This document shows positions 9,664-19,637 of a stretch of 64,000 nt of DNA, in pieces. Under the pieces are notes generated by a model, which made no database searches, was not told the origin of the DNA, and saw only the letters and a list, made by a program, of their open reading frames with translations. The DNA comes from Candidatus Nitrosocosmicus oleophilus (GTDB taxonomy: Archaea; Thermoproteota; Nitrososphaeria; Nitrososphaerales; Nitrososphaeraceae), in assembly GCF_000802205.1 (NCBI RefSeq), contig NZ_CP012850.1, forward strand, positions 1,736,001 through 1,800,000. Reading direction: 5' to 3'. Every line of letters begins with the position of its first letter. The stretch's first letter is position 1. Made by a program: the position numbers and the translations under genes.

Positions 9664-10899
9664 CTATTTACTCGATTTAACCTTACTCTTGCGATACTTC
9701 AGATATACAACAACTATAATTATACCGAGAAAGATTGAAATACTAGGTACCAAGAAAGAGGGGTTTTGATCGCCACCTGGGATATCATTAGATTTAGAAA
9801 TACCAAACCCGGACTGATTTTGACTGGTCATGTTATTAAGTTCCGTACCGATGATTTTGATTACTCTAGCATCTTTTCCAAATTCTATTATTAATTTTCT
9901 AATATCATTATCTAAAGTATATTCTCCAGATGATGTATTGCTCCCTACACTGGGAGATGTTATATTTGAATTATTCTTGTCAATTATCTCCTGATATTTT
10001 GCTGGTTGGTTATTGACAAGTACTGTAAAGTTCTTATCTTCATCGTATATCCTCGAATCTATTATGTTTCGAGGCAGATCAATTGATAGTTCGCCATTTT
10101 CGTTATACGATATAATATCAAGAATTAAAGTCTTGATTTTTGAATTTGATTCTAATTGGAGATCATTTAGGCTTCCGCCTTTTAGCTGGACGCTTGTGTA
10201 ATGAATTTTATTATTAACTATTATGGGAATAATTTGTCGTAATATCTTGTCTAACCCGGACTGATTTTGACTGGTCATGTTATTAAGTTCCGTACCGATG
10301 ATTTTGATTACTCTAGCATCTTTTCCAAATTCTATTATTAATTTTCTAATATCATTATCTAAAGTATATTCTCCAGATGATGTATTGCTCCCTACACTGG
10401 GAGATGTTATATTTGAATTATTCTTGTCAATTATCTCCTGATATTTTGCTGGTTGGTTATTGACAAGTACTGTAAAGTTCTTATCTTCATCGTATATCCT
10501 CGAATCTATTATGTTTCGAGGCAGATCAATTTCTAGAATACCTGACTTGTTTTGACTTGGGGTCAATACAAGAATGATGGTCCTTTGATCATTATCATAA
10601 AGAATGTTATTAATTCTGTCTCCTGCATTAGAGATTGATAATGCATTCAAAATGCTACCAGTTTTGACCTGATAATAAATATAGTTCTTGAAAGATTGAT
10701 AACCATATTGATTTCCATTCATGATGTTTCCAAAGATTTGGTCATGATTGTTAGAAGTGCCAGTAGTAGTGTTATTTCCATTATTCACACTAGCCAATGC
10801 ATCTCCAAAATCAAAGTTAATTGAACTAAATATTCCTACTAATATTGACATCGTGAGTAGGCCTATTCCAATCAACACCGAACTTCCACACTTCCACAA
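9664..10899 (-). CDS. Membrane-anchored extracellular protein with internal duplication
   Basis: A 411-residue protein with an N-terminal hydrophobic segment (LIGIGLLTMSILVGIFSSI, signal peptide or anchor), a long Asn/Ser/Thr-rich outer part, and a C-terminal membrane helix (VPSISIFLGIIIVVVYLKY) followed by a basic tail. The topology is a surface protein held by its C-terminus. Two copies of a 93-residue unit (IDLPRNIIDSRIYDEDKNF to MTSQNQSG) are identical in protein and DNA. Each copy carries several N-x-S/T sites for N-glycosylation. No enzymatic domain is recognised; similar proteins with stalk-like repeats occur in thaumarchaeal envelopes. A structural or adhesive role is inferred. Confidence 0.7.
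   Translation of the reverse strand: MWKCGSSVLIGIGLLTMSILVGIFSSINFDFGDALASVNNGNNTTTGTSNNHDQIFGNIMNGNQYGYQSFKNYIYYQVKTGSILNALSISNAGDRINNILYDNDQRTIILVLTPSQNKSGILEIDLPRNIIDSRIYDEDKNFTVLVNNQPAKYQEIIDKNNSNITSPSVGSNTSSGEYTLDNDIRKLIIEFGKDARVIKIIGTELNNMTSQNQSGLDKILRQIIPIIVNNKIHYTSVQLKGGSLNDLQLESNSKIKTLILDIISYNENGELSIDLPRNIIDSRIYDEDKNFTVLVNNQPAKYQEIIDKNNSNITSPSVGSNTSSGEYTLDNDIRKLIIEFGKDARVIKIIGTELNNMTSQNQSGFGISKSNDIPGGDQNPSFLVPSISIFLGIIIVVVYLKYRKSKVKSSK
9806..10084. repeat. 279-bp perfect direct repeat, copy A
   Basis: Read base by base, this segment is identical to 10253-10531 with an offset of 447 bases. Identity stops sharply at both ends (different bases before AACCCGG and after CAGATCAATT). It encodes 93 residues of the surface protein in the same frame as copy B. 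Confidence 0.97.
10253..10531. repeat. 279-bp perfect direct repeat, copy B
   Basis: Second copy of the 279-bp unit in the surface-protein gene. The 168 bases between the copies encode a non-repeated linker. The 447-base period is a multiple of three, so gain or loss of a unit by recombination keeps the frame. Confidence 0.97.
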
Positions 10900-11230
10900 T
10901 AGTTTAGTATAGATTCAGTCATATGATATAAGAATTCTGCAGAGTGATTTACTATAGCAGTCAAAGTGCGTTATTCATTGTCGCTATTATTGATAACGGT
11001 GTGATGTACGAGGTATATTTTTTTCAGATAGACTATTATGAAATTGTTATTTGAATAGCAACATCGCAATTTCATTTCTAACAACGAGATACAATTGAAT
11101 TTCGGGATTATTTTACCATCTTTTGTATATCCTGATGGAATATTATATATATTCGATTACAGCTTTATTCGATACTTGACATTTATTTTGTTATTATGTG
11201 ATTCAGTAATTGGTATGGAGGATTTGTACA
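10900..11230. promoter_or_regulatory. Divergent intergenic region upstream of the RNA polymerase operon
   Basis: This AT-rich gap of 331 bases must contain the promoters for the minus-strand surface protein and the plus-strand rpoH-rpoB-rpoA operon. Candidate TATA elements for the operon are TATTATATATATT at 11141-11153 and ATTTATTTT near 11181. A Shine-Dalgarno-like GGAGG lies at 11217-11221, nine bases before the TTG start of rpoH. No RNA gene was recognised. Confidence 0.5.
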
Positions 11231-11482
11231 TTGTCAGCTGAAAAGAAAGAAATAAGAATAGTTGATCATATTTACCAGCCTAAACATGAAATTCTAACAA
11301 AAGATGAAGCTGAACTTGTTTTTAAGAAATTCAATTCTAAACCTAGTCAATTTCCTTATATGATGTCTTCTGATAAAGGCATCCAAGGGTTAGAAGCTCA
11401 ACCAGGTGATGTTATTAAAATAACCCGAAAGAGTTCTACTGCAGGTGAAAGTGTATATTACCGATATGTAGTAGAAGGTTGA
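11231..11482 (+). CDS. rpoH: DNA-directed RNA polymerase subunit H (RpoH/Rpb5 C-terminal type)
   Basis: Small archaeal RNA polymerase subunit equivalent to the C-terminal part of eukaryotic Rpb5, placed at the jaw of the enzyme. The 83-residue product contains VDHIYQPKHEIL and ends with GDVIKITRKSSTAGESVYYRYVV, both standard for RpoH. The TTG at 11231 is chosen over an upstream in-frame TTG at 11210 because a GGAGG sits nine bases before it and family members begin close to this point. It opens the operon rpoH-rpoB-rpoA, the archaeal order. Confidence 0.93.
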   Translation: MSAEKKEIRIVDHIYQPKHEILTKDEAELVFKKFNSKPSQFPYMMSSDKGIQGLEAQPGDVIKITRKSSTAGESVYYRYVVEG

Positions 11483-11490
11483 TCTAGGGA

Positions 11491-14400
11491 ATGACAGTCA
11501 GTATTAGCAACAATTCTATAGATATGTGGCCTATAATAAACGATATTTTAAGACGAGAGGGAGTCGCAAGACAACATCTTAATTCTTACAATGAATTCAT
11601 TGAAAGGGGGCTTCAAAGCATAATTGACGAAGTTAATGAGATAGAAATCGAAACGGCTGAATATCCATATAAGATTAAGTTGGGAAAAATTAAAATGCAG
11701 CAACCTAGAATCATGGAGTTAGACGGTTCGATTACACACGTGGCTCCAGTTGAAGCTAGGCTACGCAACTTAACTTATGCATCTCCGATTATGTTGGAAT
11801 GCAGCATAGTTGAAGAGGGCAAAACATTGGAATCCAGATTTATACATATTGGTGATATGCCGGTAATGGTGAAGTCAAACGCTTGTATGCTTCATAATTA
11901 TTCTGAATCAAAATTAGTCGATGTAGGGGAAGACCCAAAGGATCCTGGTGGATATTTCATCATAAACGGTTCAGAAAGGGTAATAGTTGGATTGGAGGAT
12001 CTTTCGTATAATAAGATCATCGTTGATATCGAGGAAACATCAGGTACCATGTTATACAAGGCAAAAGTATATTCTTCGATTGTTGGATATCGTGCAAAAC
12101 TAGAGTTGATAATGAGGCCTGATGGTTCCATTGTTTCAAAGATTCCAGGCTCTCCAGTTGATATCCCACTTATCATATTAGTACGTGCTTTGGGCTTGGA
12201 GTCTGATAAAGATATTGCAAATGCAGTTTCCTTGAATGATACTATCCAAGACGAGCTGGAACCCTCTTTTGAAAAATCTGGCGAAGTTGCAACCAGCAGA
12301 GATGCCATAATCTACATAAGCAAAAGAATCGCACCAGGCATGCTAGAGGAGTTTCAAATAAAACGAGCGGAAACATTATTGGACTGGGGACTATTGCCTC
12401 ATCTTGGTAAGAATCCTGATAACCGATACGAAAAGGCATTATTCCTAGGCGAATCAGCATGCAAGTTGGTTGAATTAAACCTTAATTGGATAGAACCAGA
12501 TGATAAGGATCATTATGGGAATAAAGTCATAAAATTCGCAGGTCAGATGCTAGCAGACTTGTTCAGGACCGCTTTTAGGAATTTAATTAGAGACATGAAG
12601 TATCAATTAGAAAGATCTGGTCAGAAGCGAGGAATCAACGCAGTTGCAGCTGCTGTCAGACCTGGAATTATCTCTGACAAATTAAATAATGCTATAGCTA
12701 CAGGAAATTGGGGTAGAGGTAGGGTAGGTGTTACCCAACTTCTGGATCGAACAAATTATATGTCCACAGTTAGCCACTTAAGAAGAATCCAGTCACCACT
12801 AAGCCGAAGCCAACCCAATTTTGAGGCTAGGGATTTACATGCAACTCATTTTGGGCGTATATGTCCATCCGAAACTCCAGAAGGTTCAAATTGTGGTTTG
12901 GTTAAAAACTTGGCACTATCTGCAGTAATATCAGTCAGCGTCTTGTCTTCAGATGTAATTGAAAAGTTATACGAATTGGGTGTCCAAAATGTAAACGAGA
13001 CAAATGATGATTTAAAACAGAAAGGTGCTAGGATATTTGTCGATGGTCGGTTAATTGGATACATAGAGGATGGTCGTAATTTATCAAATAGGTTGCGCAC
13101 TATGAGGCGTTCTGGCAGAATGCACCCCCACATGGGAATCTATTTCTATTCTTCCTTAAATGACAATGCAACAAAAAGGTTGTATATCAGCTGTAACTCG
13201 GGCAGGGTTTTGCGACCACTAGCAATTGTGAAAGATGGGAATATACTACTGACAAAGGAAGTTATCGAAAAAATTTCAAAGAAATTTTTATCATGGACTG
13301 ATCTTTTATACATGGGGATTATAGAACTGGTAGATGCCAATGAGGAAGAAAATTGTTATATTGCAAGTGAATTAAGAAACATAACAAACGATCACACTCA
13401 TGTTGAGATTTTTTTGTCTTCGATTTTGGGTGTAGGTGCCTCTATTATTCCATACCCAGAACATAATCAATCACCTAGAAATACATACGAGAGTGCGATG
13501 GCAAAACAAAGTTTGGGGTTTTCAACTCCATTAATGAATGCAAGTACATATGTGAGACAACATTTCATGTTATATCCGCAGATGCCTGTTGTAAGTACTA
13601 AAGCAATAAACTTATTGGGATTAGATGAACGGCCAACAGGTCAAAATTGTGTGGTAGCGGTTTTGCCATTTGAAGGGTACAATATTGAAGATGCTGTGGT
13701 ATTTAGTAAATCATCTGTAGATAGAGGGTTAGCGCGTACTTTTTTCTACCGTGTTTATGAGGCTGAAGCTAAACAATATCCTGGTGGAATGAAAGATACT
13801 TTTGAGATCCCATCTTCTGAAGCCAACATTCGGGGTTATCGTGGTGAAAAATCTTATCGTTTGTTAGAACAAGATGGTGCGATAATGCATGAATCAGTAG
13901 TTAATGGTGGTGATATTTTGATTGGCCGAACCTCTCCACCCAGATTCATGGAGGAATACAAAGAGTTTGAAGTAAAGGGTCCATATCGACGCGATACATC
14001 AATCGGTGTTAGACCATCGGAAAACGGTGTGGTCGATACTGTTATCATGACGCAGTCAGTAGAAGGAGGTAAGATGTATAAGATTCGAGTCAGGGATATG
14101 CGAATTCCTGAGATAGGGGATAAATTTGCCTCGCGTCATGGTCAAAAAGGAGTTGTTGGAATGCTTGTAAACCAAGAGGACTTACCATATACGGAAGATG
14201 GCGTAGTCCCAGATGTAATGATCAACCCTCACGCTTTTCCTTCTAGAATGACTGTTGGGATGTTCATGGAATCATTGGGTGGTAAAGCTGCTTCTTTGAG
14301 AGGCAAAATTGTTGACGGTTCTGCATTTTTGGGAGAAAAGTTGAATGATATTAAGGATGTAATGGAGTCATACGGATTCAAGCATAGTGGAAAGGAAGTA

Positions 14401-14853
14401 ATGTATGACGGGAGGACTGGAAAGAGATTCCCTGTTGACGTATATGTTGGAGTAGTATATTACCAAAAACTACATCATATGGTAGCCGATAAGATCCATA
14501 GCAGGGCTAGAGGTCAAGTTCAAATGTTAACAAAGCAACCCACAGAAGGTAGAGCACGCGGAGGTGGGTTGAGGTTTGGAGAAATGGAAAGAGACTGTTT
14601 AATCGCTTATGGCGCGTCTATGATGCTAAAGGATAGATTGTTAGAAGAATCTGACAAGGCAGAGATAAACGTGTGCGAGAGATGTGGTTTGCTATCATAT
14701 TTTGATACGAAACAAAGAAAATATGTATGTAGGGTCTGCGGTGACAAGGCAAAAATTTCCAGTGTCATAATTGCATATGCCTTTAAATTGTTATTGCAAG
14801 AAATGATGAGTTTAAATGTCGCTCCACGCTTATTGGTAAAGGAGAAGGTTTAA
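11491..14853 (+). CDS. rpoB: DNA-directed RNA polymerase subunit B (unsplit)
   Basis: The second-largest RNA polymerase subunit, forming one side of the active cleft. The 1120-residue chain is undivided, whereas many methanogens split it into B' and B''. Visible landmarks are the rifampicin-region-like SHLRRIQSPL and CPSETPEGSNCG (about residues 425-475), GQNCVVAVLPFEGYNIEDA, GDKFASRHGQKG, and a C-terminal zinc site CERCG...CRVCG. The ATG lies eight bases after the rpoH stop. Length and order of motifs are normal. Confidence 0.98.
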   Translation: MTVSISNNSIDMWPIINDILRREGVARQHLNSYNEFIERGLQSIIDEVNEIEIETAEYPYKIKLGKIKMQQPRIMELDGSITHVAPVEARLRNLTYASPIMLECSIVEEGKTLESRFIHIGDMPVMVKSNACMLHNYSESKLVDVGEDPKDPGGYFIINGSERVIVGLEDLSYNKIIVDIEETSGTMLYKAKVYSSIVGYRAKLELIMRPDGSIVSKIPGSPVDIPLIILVRALGLESDKDIANAVSLNDTIQDELEPSFEKSGEVATSRDAIIYISKRIAPGMLEEFQIKRAETLLDWGLLPHLGKNPDNRYEKALFLGESACKLVELNLNWIEPDDKDHYGNKVIKFAGQMLADLFRTAFRNLIRDMKYQLERSGQKRGINAVAAAVRPGIISDKLNNAIATGNWGRGRVGVTQLLDRTNYMSTVSHLRRIQSPLSRSQPNFEARDLHATHFGRICPSETPEGSNCGLVKNLALSAVISVSVLSSDVIEKLYELGVQNVNETNDDLKQKGARIFVDGRLIGYIEDGRNLSNRLRTMRRSGRMHPHMGIYFYSSLNDNATKRLYISCNSGRVLRPLAIVKDGNILLTKEVIEKISKKFLSWTDLLYMGIIELVDANEEENCYIASELRNITNDHTHVEIFLSSILGVGASIIPYPEHNQSPRNTYESAMAKQSLGFSTPLMNASTYVRQHFMLYPQMPVVSTKAINLLGLDERPTGQNCVVAVLPFEGYNIEDAVVFSKSSVDRGLARTFFYRVYEAEAKQYPGGMKDTFEIPSSEANIRGYRGEKSYRLLEQDGAIMHESVVNGGDILIGRTSPPRFMEEYKEFEVKGPYRRDTSIGVRPSENGVVDTVIMTQSVEGGKMYKIRVRDMRIPEIGDKFASRHGQKGVVGMLVNQEDLPYTEDGVVPDVMINPHAFPSRMTVGMFMESLGGKAASLRGKIVDGSAFLGEKLNDIKDVMESYGFKHSGKEVMYDGRTGKRFPVDVYVGVVYYQKLHHMVADKIHSRARGQVQMLTKQPTEGRARGGGLRFGEMERDCLIAYGASMMLKDRLLEESDKAEINVCERCGLLSYFDTKQRKYVCRVCGDKAKISSVIIAYAFKLLLQEMMSLNVAPRLLVKEKV

Positions 14854-14887
14854 TCTTTTTGTTTTTGTACAATGGAGGTCTTTTTGA

Positions 14888-17800
14888 ATGAATGATGAAT
14901 CTGTAAAGATATTAGATGGTATTAGATTTAGCATATGGTCGCCTGTCGAGGTAAGGAAGTTTAGTGTTACTGAGGTGACCGCACCCGAAACTTACGATGA
15001 AGATGGAATGCCTGTTCAAGGGGGATTAATGGACAACAGACTGGGAACGCTGGAGCCTGGTCAAAAATGTGCTACCTGCGGAAATACATCTGCTAGATGT
15101 CCTGGGCATTTTGGTCATATTGAACTTGCCGAACCCGTTCTACACATCGCCTTTATCGATGATATTCATAAACTGCTTTTGATTACTTGCAGATCGTGTA
15201 ATCGTATTAAACTTAGTAACGAAGATTTAGAAAAATACAAAAATTTACGCGATAGCAAGGCCGCTTATGCCGTAATTACTCTTGAAAACGTTAAAGATGA
15301 GATAATTGAGAAAGCAAAGAAAGTTAAAGTTTGTCCACATTGCCAAAAAGAACAATATGATCTCATTTTTACAAAACCTACAATCTTTGTTGAAAAAACT
15401 GATGTAGGGGAGAATAGGTTATTACCCATTACCATTAGGGAGAGGCTGTTAAATGTTTCAAATGATGACTTGATACTATTAGGATATGACCCAAAGACTG
15501 CTCGACCAGAATGGTTCATTCTCCAAGTATTGCCCGTACCACCAGTAACAGTTAGACCCTCTATTATTCTAGAAACAGGTATCCGATCAGAGGACGACTT
15601 GACTCACAAACTAGTGGATATAATCCGAGTAAACCAGAGACTCAAAGAGAGCAAAGAAGCTGGAACACCACCTTTAATTGTTCAAGATTTGGTAGATTTA
15701 TTACAGTATCATGTTACGACTTACTTTGACAATGAAGTTTCGGGCATTCCTCAGGCCCATCACAGGTCTGGAAGACCATTAAAAACCATAACCCAAAGGC
15801 TAAAGGGTAAAGAGGGTCGATTTAGAGGATCACTATCAGGCAAGCGCGTTGATTTTTCAAGCAGAACCGTAATTTCGCCTGATCCAAATCTTACCATATC
15901 AGACGTGGGTGTACCAAGTGATGTCGCAAAAAAGCTCACAATACCAGAAACTGTTTCTACATGGAATATTGATAAACTGAAAAGTCTTGTTCTAAATGGG
16001 CCTAACAATTATCCCGGAGCTAATTACATTATTCGGCCGGACGGAGTAAAAATAAGATTGGACTATGTCACGGATAGAGCTGCTATTGCTGATTCAATAA
16101 TGAATGGCTATACTGTGGAGCGACACCTGATGAATGGGGATGTTGTAATATTTAATCGACAACCATCTTTGCACAGGATGTCTATTATGGCTCACAATGT
16201 AAGAGTACTTCCATATCGTACTTTTAGGCTTCATCCGGCGGTATGTCCACCTTATAACGCAGACTTTGATGGTGACGAGATGAATTTACACGTACCACAA
16301 AGCCAGGAGGCAAGGGCTGAGGCGGCCTTGTTAATGCGTGTTCAGGACCAGTTGATATCACCAAGATATGGAGGACCCATTATCGGTGGTATACGTGATT
16401 TCATAACTGGAGCATTCTTATTAACAAAAGATGAAACCATACTAACTGCTGATGAAATAGCTAATTTTGCATATTTGGGTGGATTTAGTGGACCTTTACC
16501 TAAGCCTCATTTAGAGAAAGACGGAAAGGCATTTTTTACTGGCAAACAGTTATTTTCACTTTTCTTACCAAAGGATTTCAACTTTGTAATCACTTCAAAA
16601 TGGAATAAAGCTTCAAAGTTGCAAGGGAAGGATGTAGTCATTAAAAACGGTCAATTGATCTCAGGTGTAATCGATAAAGCTTCAATAGGCGCAGAAGAAC
16701 CTGATAGCGTACTTCACCGAATTGCAAAAGACTATGGTAACGACGAGGCAAAAAAATTCCTTGACGCTATACTTGTTATGTTAAAGACCTACATTACTCA
16801 CAAGGGATTTAGTTATGGGTACTCTGATTTGTGGCTGAGTGACGAAACTCGAAAAGAGATTCAAGATGTAATTCAAAAAACTTACAATAAAATCGACGAA
16901 TTGATCAAACAATATCATGATGGTACATTACCTTTAACCAGAGGTTTATCCCCAGAGGAGGCCTTGGAGCTATATGTTGTTAATGAACTCTCAAGAGCAA
17001 GAGACAGAGCCGGAAAAATTGCCGACCGATCGTTTCCTGATGACAACTCTGGCGTAATCATGGCTTCAACCGGGGCAAGAGGTTCAACTTTAAATATTGG
17101 ACAGATGACTGCAGCTTTGGGTCAACAATCAATCCGTGGAAAAAGGATTATCAAAGGGTACAGGAACAGAGCGTTACCACATTTTAGGCCCGGTGACCAA
17201 AATCCAGATTCTAAGGGTTTTGTTAAATCCAATTATAGAGATGGACTTAATCCAATCGAATTTTTCTTTCATGCCATGGGAGGAAGAGAAGGTCTAGTTG
17301 ATACCGCAGTTCGTACTCAACAATCAGGATATATGCAGCGTAGACTCATAAATGCTTTAGAACATCTCAAAATTGAATATGATTTAACTGTTCGTGACCC
17401 ACATGGAAATATCATTCAATATGTTTATGGGGATGATGGGATTGATCCAGCCAAAAGCGATCACGGTGATGCCGTAAATATCACTAGGCTGGTAGAGAGT
17501 GAATCCGTTATTGATGAAGGAGTTAAAACCAGCGAGTCTGAAGTGAAGGATTTGTTGCTAAAATTCAAGGAGAAGATGAATCCTAAGTTGACTCAGGAAA
17601 TTGAAGCAGCATTGTTATCCTATCCACTGAGCAAGACTGGGATTAAGAAAGTAGTGCACAAAATAATGGATTTGTTCGAAAAAGCCATGATAGAGCCAGG
17701 AGAAGCAGCGGGAGTTGTTACAGCTCAGTCTATTGGTGAACCAGGTACACAGATGACCCTGAGAACTTTTCATTTTGCAGGAGTAAAAGAAAGAAATGTA

Positions 17801-18682
17801 ACGCTAGGCCTACCAAGGCTTATTGAGCTAGTAGATGCAAGAAAGAAACCCGTTACTCCTACTATGGATATTTATCTTGACGATGAACACAAATTATCCA
17901 GGGAAAAAGCCCTGGAAGTTGCAAAAAGGATTATTTTTACGCGGATATCCGATCTAGTAAACAAAGTGGATACTGATTACAGTGGAAATTTGTCATTTTT
18001 CTTTTCTGAAAAGAAGATAGCCGACAGAGGAACGTCTATACAAGAAATCCATGAAGTGTTGAAAAGTTCTAAGAAGAGATACGAAGTTACCATAAATGAA
18101 GATATTCTAGTCATAAAAGTTTCCCTATCCCAAGAACCAGATGCTCAAACTTTACTAACATTACGTAATAAATTATTGAACGCGCGTGTTAAGGGAGTCC
18201 CTGATATCGAAAGAGTAACAATTGTAAAACAAAATGATGAATGGGTGATTCAGACAGCTGGATCAAATTTGGCGAAAGTGGTACTAGTAGAAGGAATAGA
18301 TGTATCAAGAATCACCACAAACAATGTGTTCGAAATATGGCAAACTCTTGGGATTGAAGCCGCAAGAACTGCACTAGTCAAAGAAGTCACTAATACTTTG
18401 GAGGAACAGGGTTTGGAAGTTGATATCCGACATATTATGTTAGTAGCAGATTTAATGACATCAAAGGGATACTTACAACAAATTGGCCGTCACGGTATAG
18501 CAGGGACAAAGACTTCAGTATTAGCAAGGGCAGCTTTTGAAATTACTGTCCCTACAATCGCTAGAGCTGCACTAGAGGGGCAAGTGGAACCGTTAAAAGG
18601 AGTTACTGAAAATGTAATAGTCGGAGCAACTGTACCAGTTGGCACTGGAATGATTGATCTATATATGAGTGTCAAGGAATAG
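14888..18682 (+). CDS. rpoA: DNA-directed RNA polymerase subunit A, A' and A'' fused
   Basis: The largest subunit and holder of the catalytic magnesium, coordinated by NADFDGDEMNLH near residue 456. N-terminal zinc motifs CATCG...CPGHFGH and CRSC...CPHC are present. In most archaea the chain is split into A' (rpoA1) and A'' (rpoA2). Here the trigger-loop region (QSIGEPGTQMTLRTFHFAG, near residue 945) and the final KGVTENVI segment follow in the same frame, giving one chain of 1264 residues. This fused form is characteristic of Thaumarchaeota and eukaryotic-like. A strong GGAGGTC at 14874-14880 precedes the ATG. Confidence 0.98.
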   Translation: MNDESVKILDGIRFSIWSPVEVRKFSVTEVTAPETYDEDGMPVQGGLMDNRLGTLEPGQKCATCGNTSARCPGHFGHIELAEPVLHIAFIDDIHKLLLITCRSCNRIKLSNEDLEKYKNLRDSKAAYAVITLENVKDEIIEKAKKVKVCPHCQKEQYDLIFTKPTIFVEKTDVGENRLLPITIRERLLNVSNDDLILLGYDPKTARPEWFILQVLPVPPVTVRPSIILETGIRSEDDLTHKLVDIIRVNQRLKESKEAGTPPLIVQDLVDLLQYHVTTYFDNEVSGIPQAHHRSGRPLKTITQRLKGKEGRFRGSLSGKRVDFSSRTVISPDPNLTISDVGVPSDVAKKLTIPETVSTWNIDKLKSLVLNGPNNYPGANYIIRPDGVKIRLDYVTDRAAIADSIMNGYTVERHLMNGDVVIFNRQPSLHRMSIMAHNVRVLPYRTFRLHPAVCPPYNADFDGDEMNLHVPQSQEARAEAALLMRVQDQLISPRYGGPIIGGIRDFITGAFLLTKDETILTADEIANFAYLGGFSGPLPKPHLEKDGKAFFTGKQLFSLFLPKDFNFVITSKWNKASKLQGKDVVIKNGQLISGVIDKASIGAEEPDSVLHRIAKDYGNDEAKKFLDAILVMLKTYITHKGFSYGYSDLWLSDETRKEIQDVIQKTYNKIDELIKQYHDGTLPLTRGLSPEEALELYVVNELSRARDRAGKIADRSFPDDNSGVIMASTGARGSTLNIGQMTAALGQQSIRGKRIIKGYRNRALPHFRPGDQNPDSKGFVKSNYRDGLNPIEFFFHAMGGREGLVDTAVRTQQSGYMQRRLINALEHLKIEYDLTVRDPHGNIIQYVYGDDGIDPAKSDHGDAVNITRLVESESVIDEGVKTSESEVKDLLLKFKEKMNPKLTQEIEAALLSYPLSKTGIKKVVHKIMDLFEKAMIEPGEAAGVVTAQSIGEPGTQMTLRTFHFAGVKERNVTLGLPRLIELVDARKKPVTPTMDIYLDDEHKLSREKALEVAKRIIFTRISDLVNKVDTDYSGNLSFFFSEKKIADRGTSIQEIHEVLKSSKKRYEVTINEDILVIKVSLSQEPDAQTLLTLRNKLLNARVKGVPDIERVTIVKQNDEWVIQTAGSNLAKVVLVEGIDVSRITTNNVFEIWQTLGIEAARTALVKEVTNTLEEQGLEVDIRHIMLVADLMTSKGYLQQIGRHGIAGTKTSVLARAAFEITVPTIARAALEGQVEPLKGVTENVIVGATVPVGTGMIDLYMSVKE

Positions 18683-18690
18683 AGAATTAT

Positions 18691-18993
18691 ATGAATGAAA
18701 AGAAATTGGCAAAAATCCTGAAGGAAGGTGTAAAAAATAACAAAATAAAAACCGGGTATAAAGAAGTATCGCAGTACATCAAAGGCACAAAGTTAATAGT
18801 ACTTTCAAAGACCTTGACCCCCGAAAAAGAAGAAAAAATAAAGAAGTCTGCTGAAGAAAGCGCTATTTCTGTGATATCATATCCCGGAAATGCCGTTCTA
18901 CTTGGAAGGCTTTGCAGCTTATCATATGGAGCCAGTGTGGTTTCATTAAAAAATGTCTCTGATGATGATGTTAAAGAGTTAATGAGTAGCTAA
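18691..18993 (+). CDS. rpl30e: Ribosomal protein eL30 (L30e)
   Basis: A 100-residue member of the L7Ae/L30e RNA-binding fold, part of the large ribosomal subunit. Features are the early LKEGVKNNKIKTGYKEVSQYI segment and the GNAVLLGRLCSLSYGASVVSL core. It follows rpoA by eight bases, as in most archaeal RNA polymerase operons. The upstream context makes a stand-alone L7Ae role unlikely. Confidence 0.92.
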   Translation: MNEKKLAKILKEGVKNNKIKTGYKEVSQYIKGTKLIVLSKTLTPEKEEKIKKSAEESAISVISYPGNAVLLGRLCSLSYGASVVSLKNVSDDDVKELMSS

Positions 18994-19111
18994 TTATCTC
19001 TTATAATAGAAATTCTGGTAAAAAAAATACGGCGGTTCCATATTTTATTATTATTCACATACCCTAAATTTCAATCTTAAAATAGACTTAAATTGGGATA
19101 ACTTTGAGAGA

Positions 19112-19123
19112 GTTATTTATACT
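19112..19123 (+). promoter_or_regulatory. Candidate TATA box upstream of nusA
   Basis: GTTATTTATACT sits in a 167-base gap between rpl30e and nusA. Transcription would begin about 25 bases on, near 19143, leaving a short leader before the ATG at 19161. It suggests that nusA-rps12-rps7 can be transcribed separately from the polymerase genes. Confidence 0.5.
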
Positions 19124-19160
19124 TGGATGAATTATTCTTTTGTTATTGGGTGCACATTAA

Positions 19161-19631
19161 ATGAGTGAAAAAATTAAGTTATCTCCAGATGAATTTCGAT
19201 TATTATCATTATTTCAGACTGTCACTGCCGCTGATGCCAGGGACTGCATAATTGATGAAAAAATGGAACGTGTAATTTTTGTTGTAAATAAAGGACAAAT
19301 GGGAATGGCAATAGGCAAGGGGGGATCCAATATTAAGCAGCTACAAAACGTGATTAATAAGAAAATAGAGTTGGTTGAACATTCTGAGAATCCAACTGAT
19401 TTTGTCAAGAATATATTCAATTCAAATATTATTCAAGAAATTCGCATAAACGATCGTATGGATGGAACCAAAATAGCCCTAGTGGTCGCAGACGCAAAGA
19501 AAAAGGGACTAGTCGTAGGTAAGGATGGAAGGAATGTAGACAAAGCGCGGCTTCTTGCGAAGAGATATTTTAATATTACAAACGTCCTGGTCATTAGTCC
19601 GGAACAATTAATTAAAAGTGAAAAGATGTGA
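19161..19631 (+). CDS. nusA: NusA-like transcription factor with two KH domains
   Basis: Archaeal NusA consists of the two RNA-binding KH domains only. Both are visible in this 156-residue protein: KGQMGMAIGKGGSNIKQLQ (about 54-72) and KKKGLVVGKDGRNVDKAR (about 112-129), each with the GxxG loop. It is the usual neighbour of rps12 and rps7. The function in archaeal elongation or termination is inferred from bacterial NusA. Confidence 0.93.
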   Translation: MSEKIKLSPDEFRLLSLFQTVTAADARDCIIDEKMERVIFVVNKGQMGMAIGKGGSNIKQLQNVINKKIELVEHSENPTDFVKNIFNSNIIQEIRINDRMDGTKIALVVADAKKKGLVVGKDGRNVDKARLLAKRYFNITNVLVISPEQLIKSEKM

Positions 19632-19637
19632 TATTTA

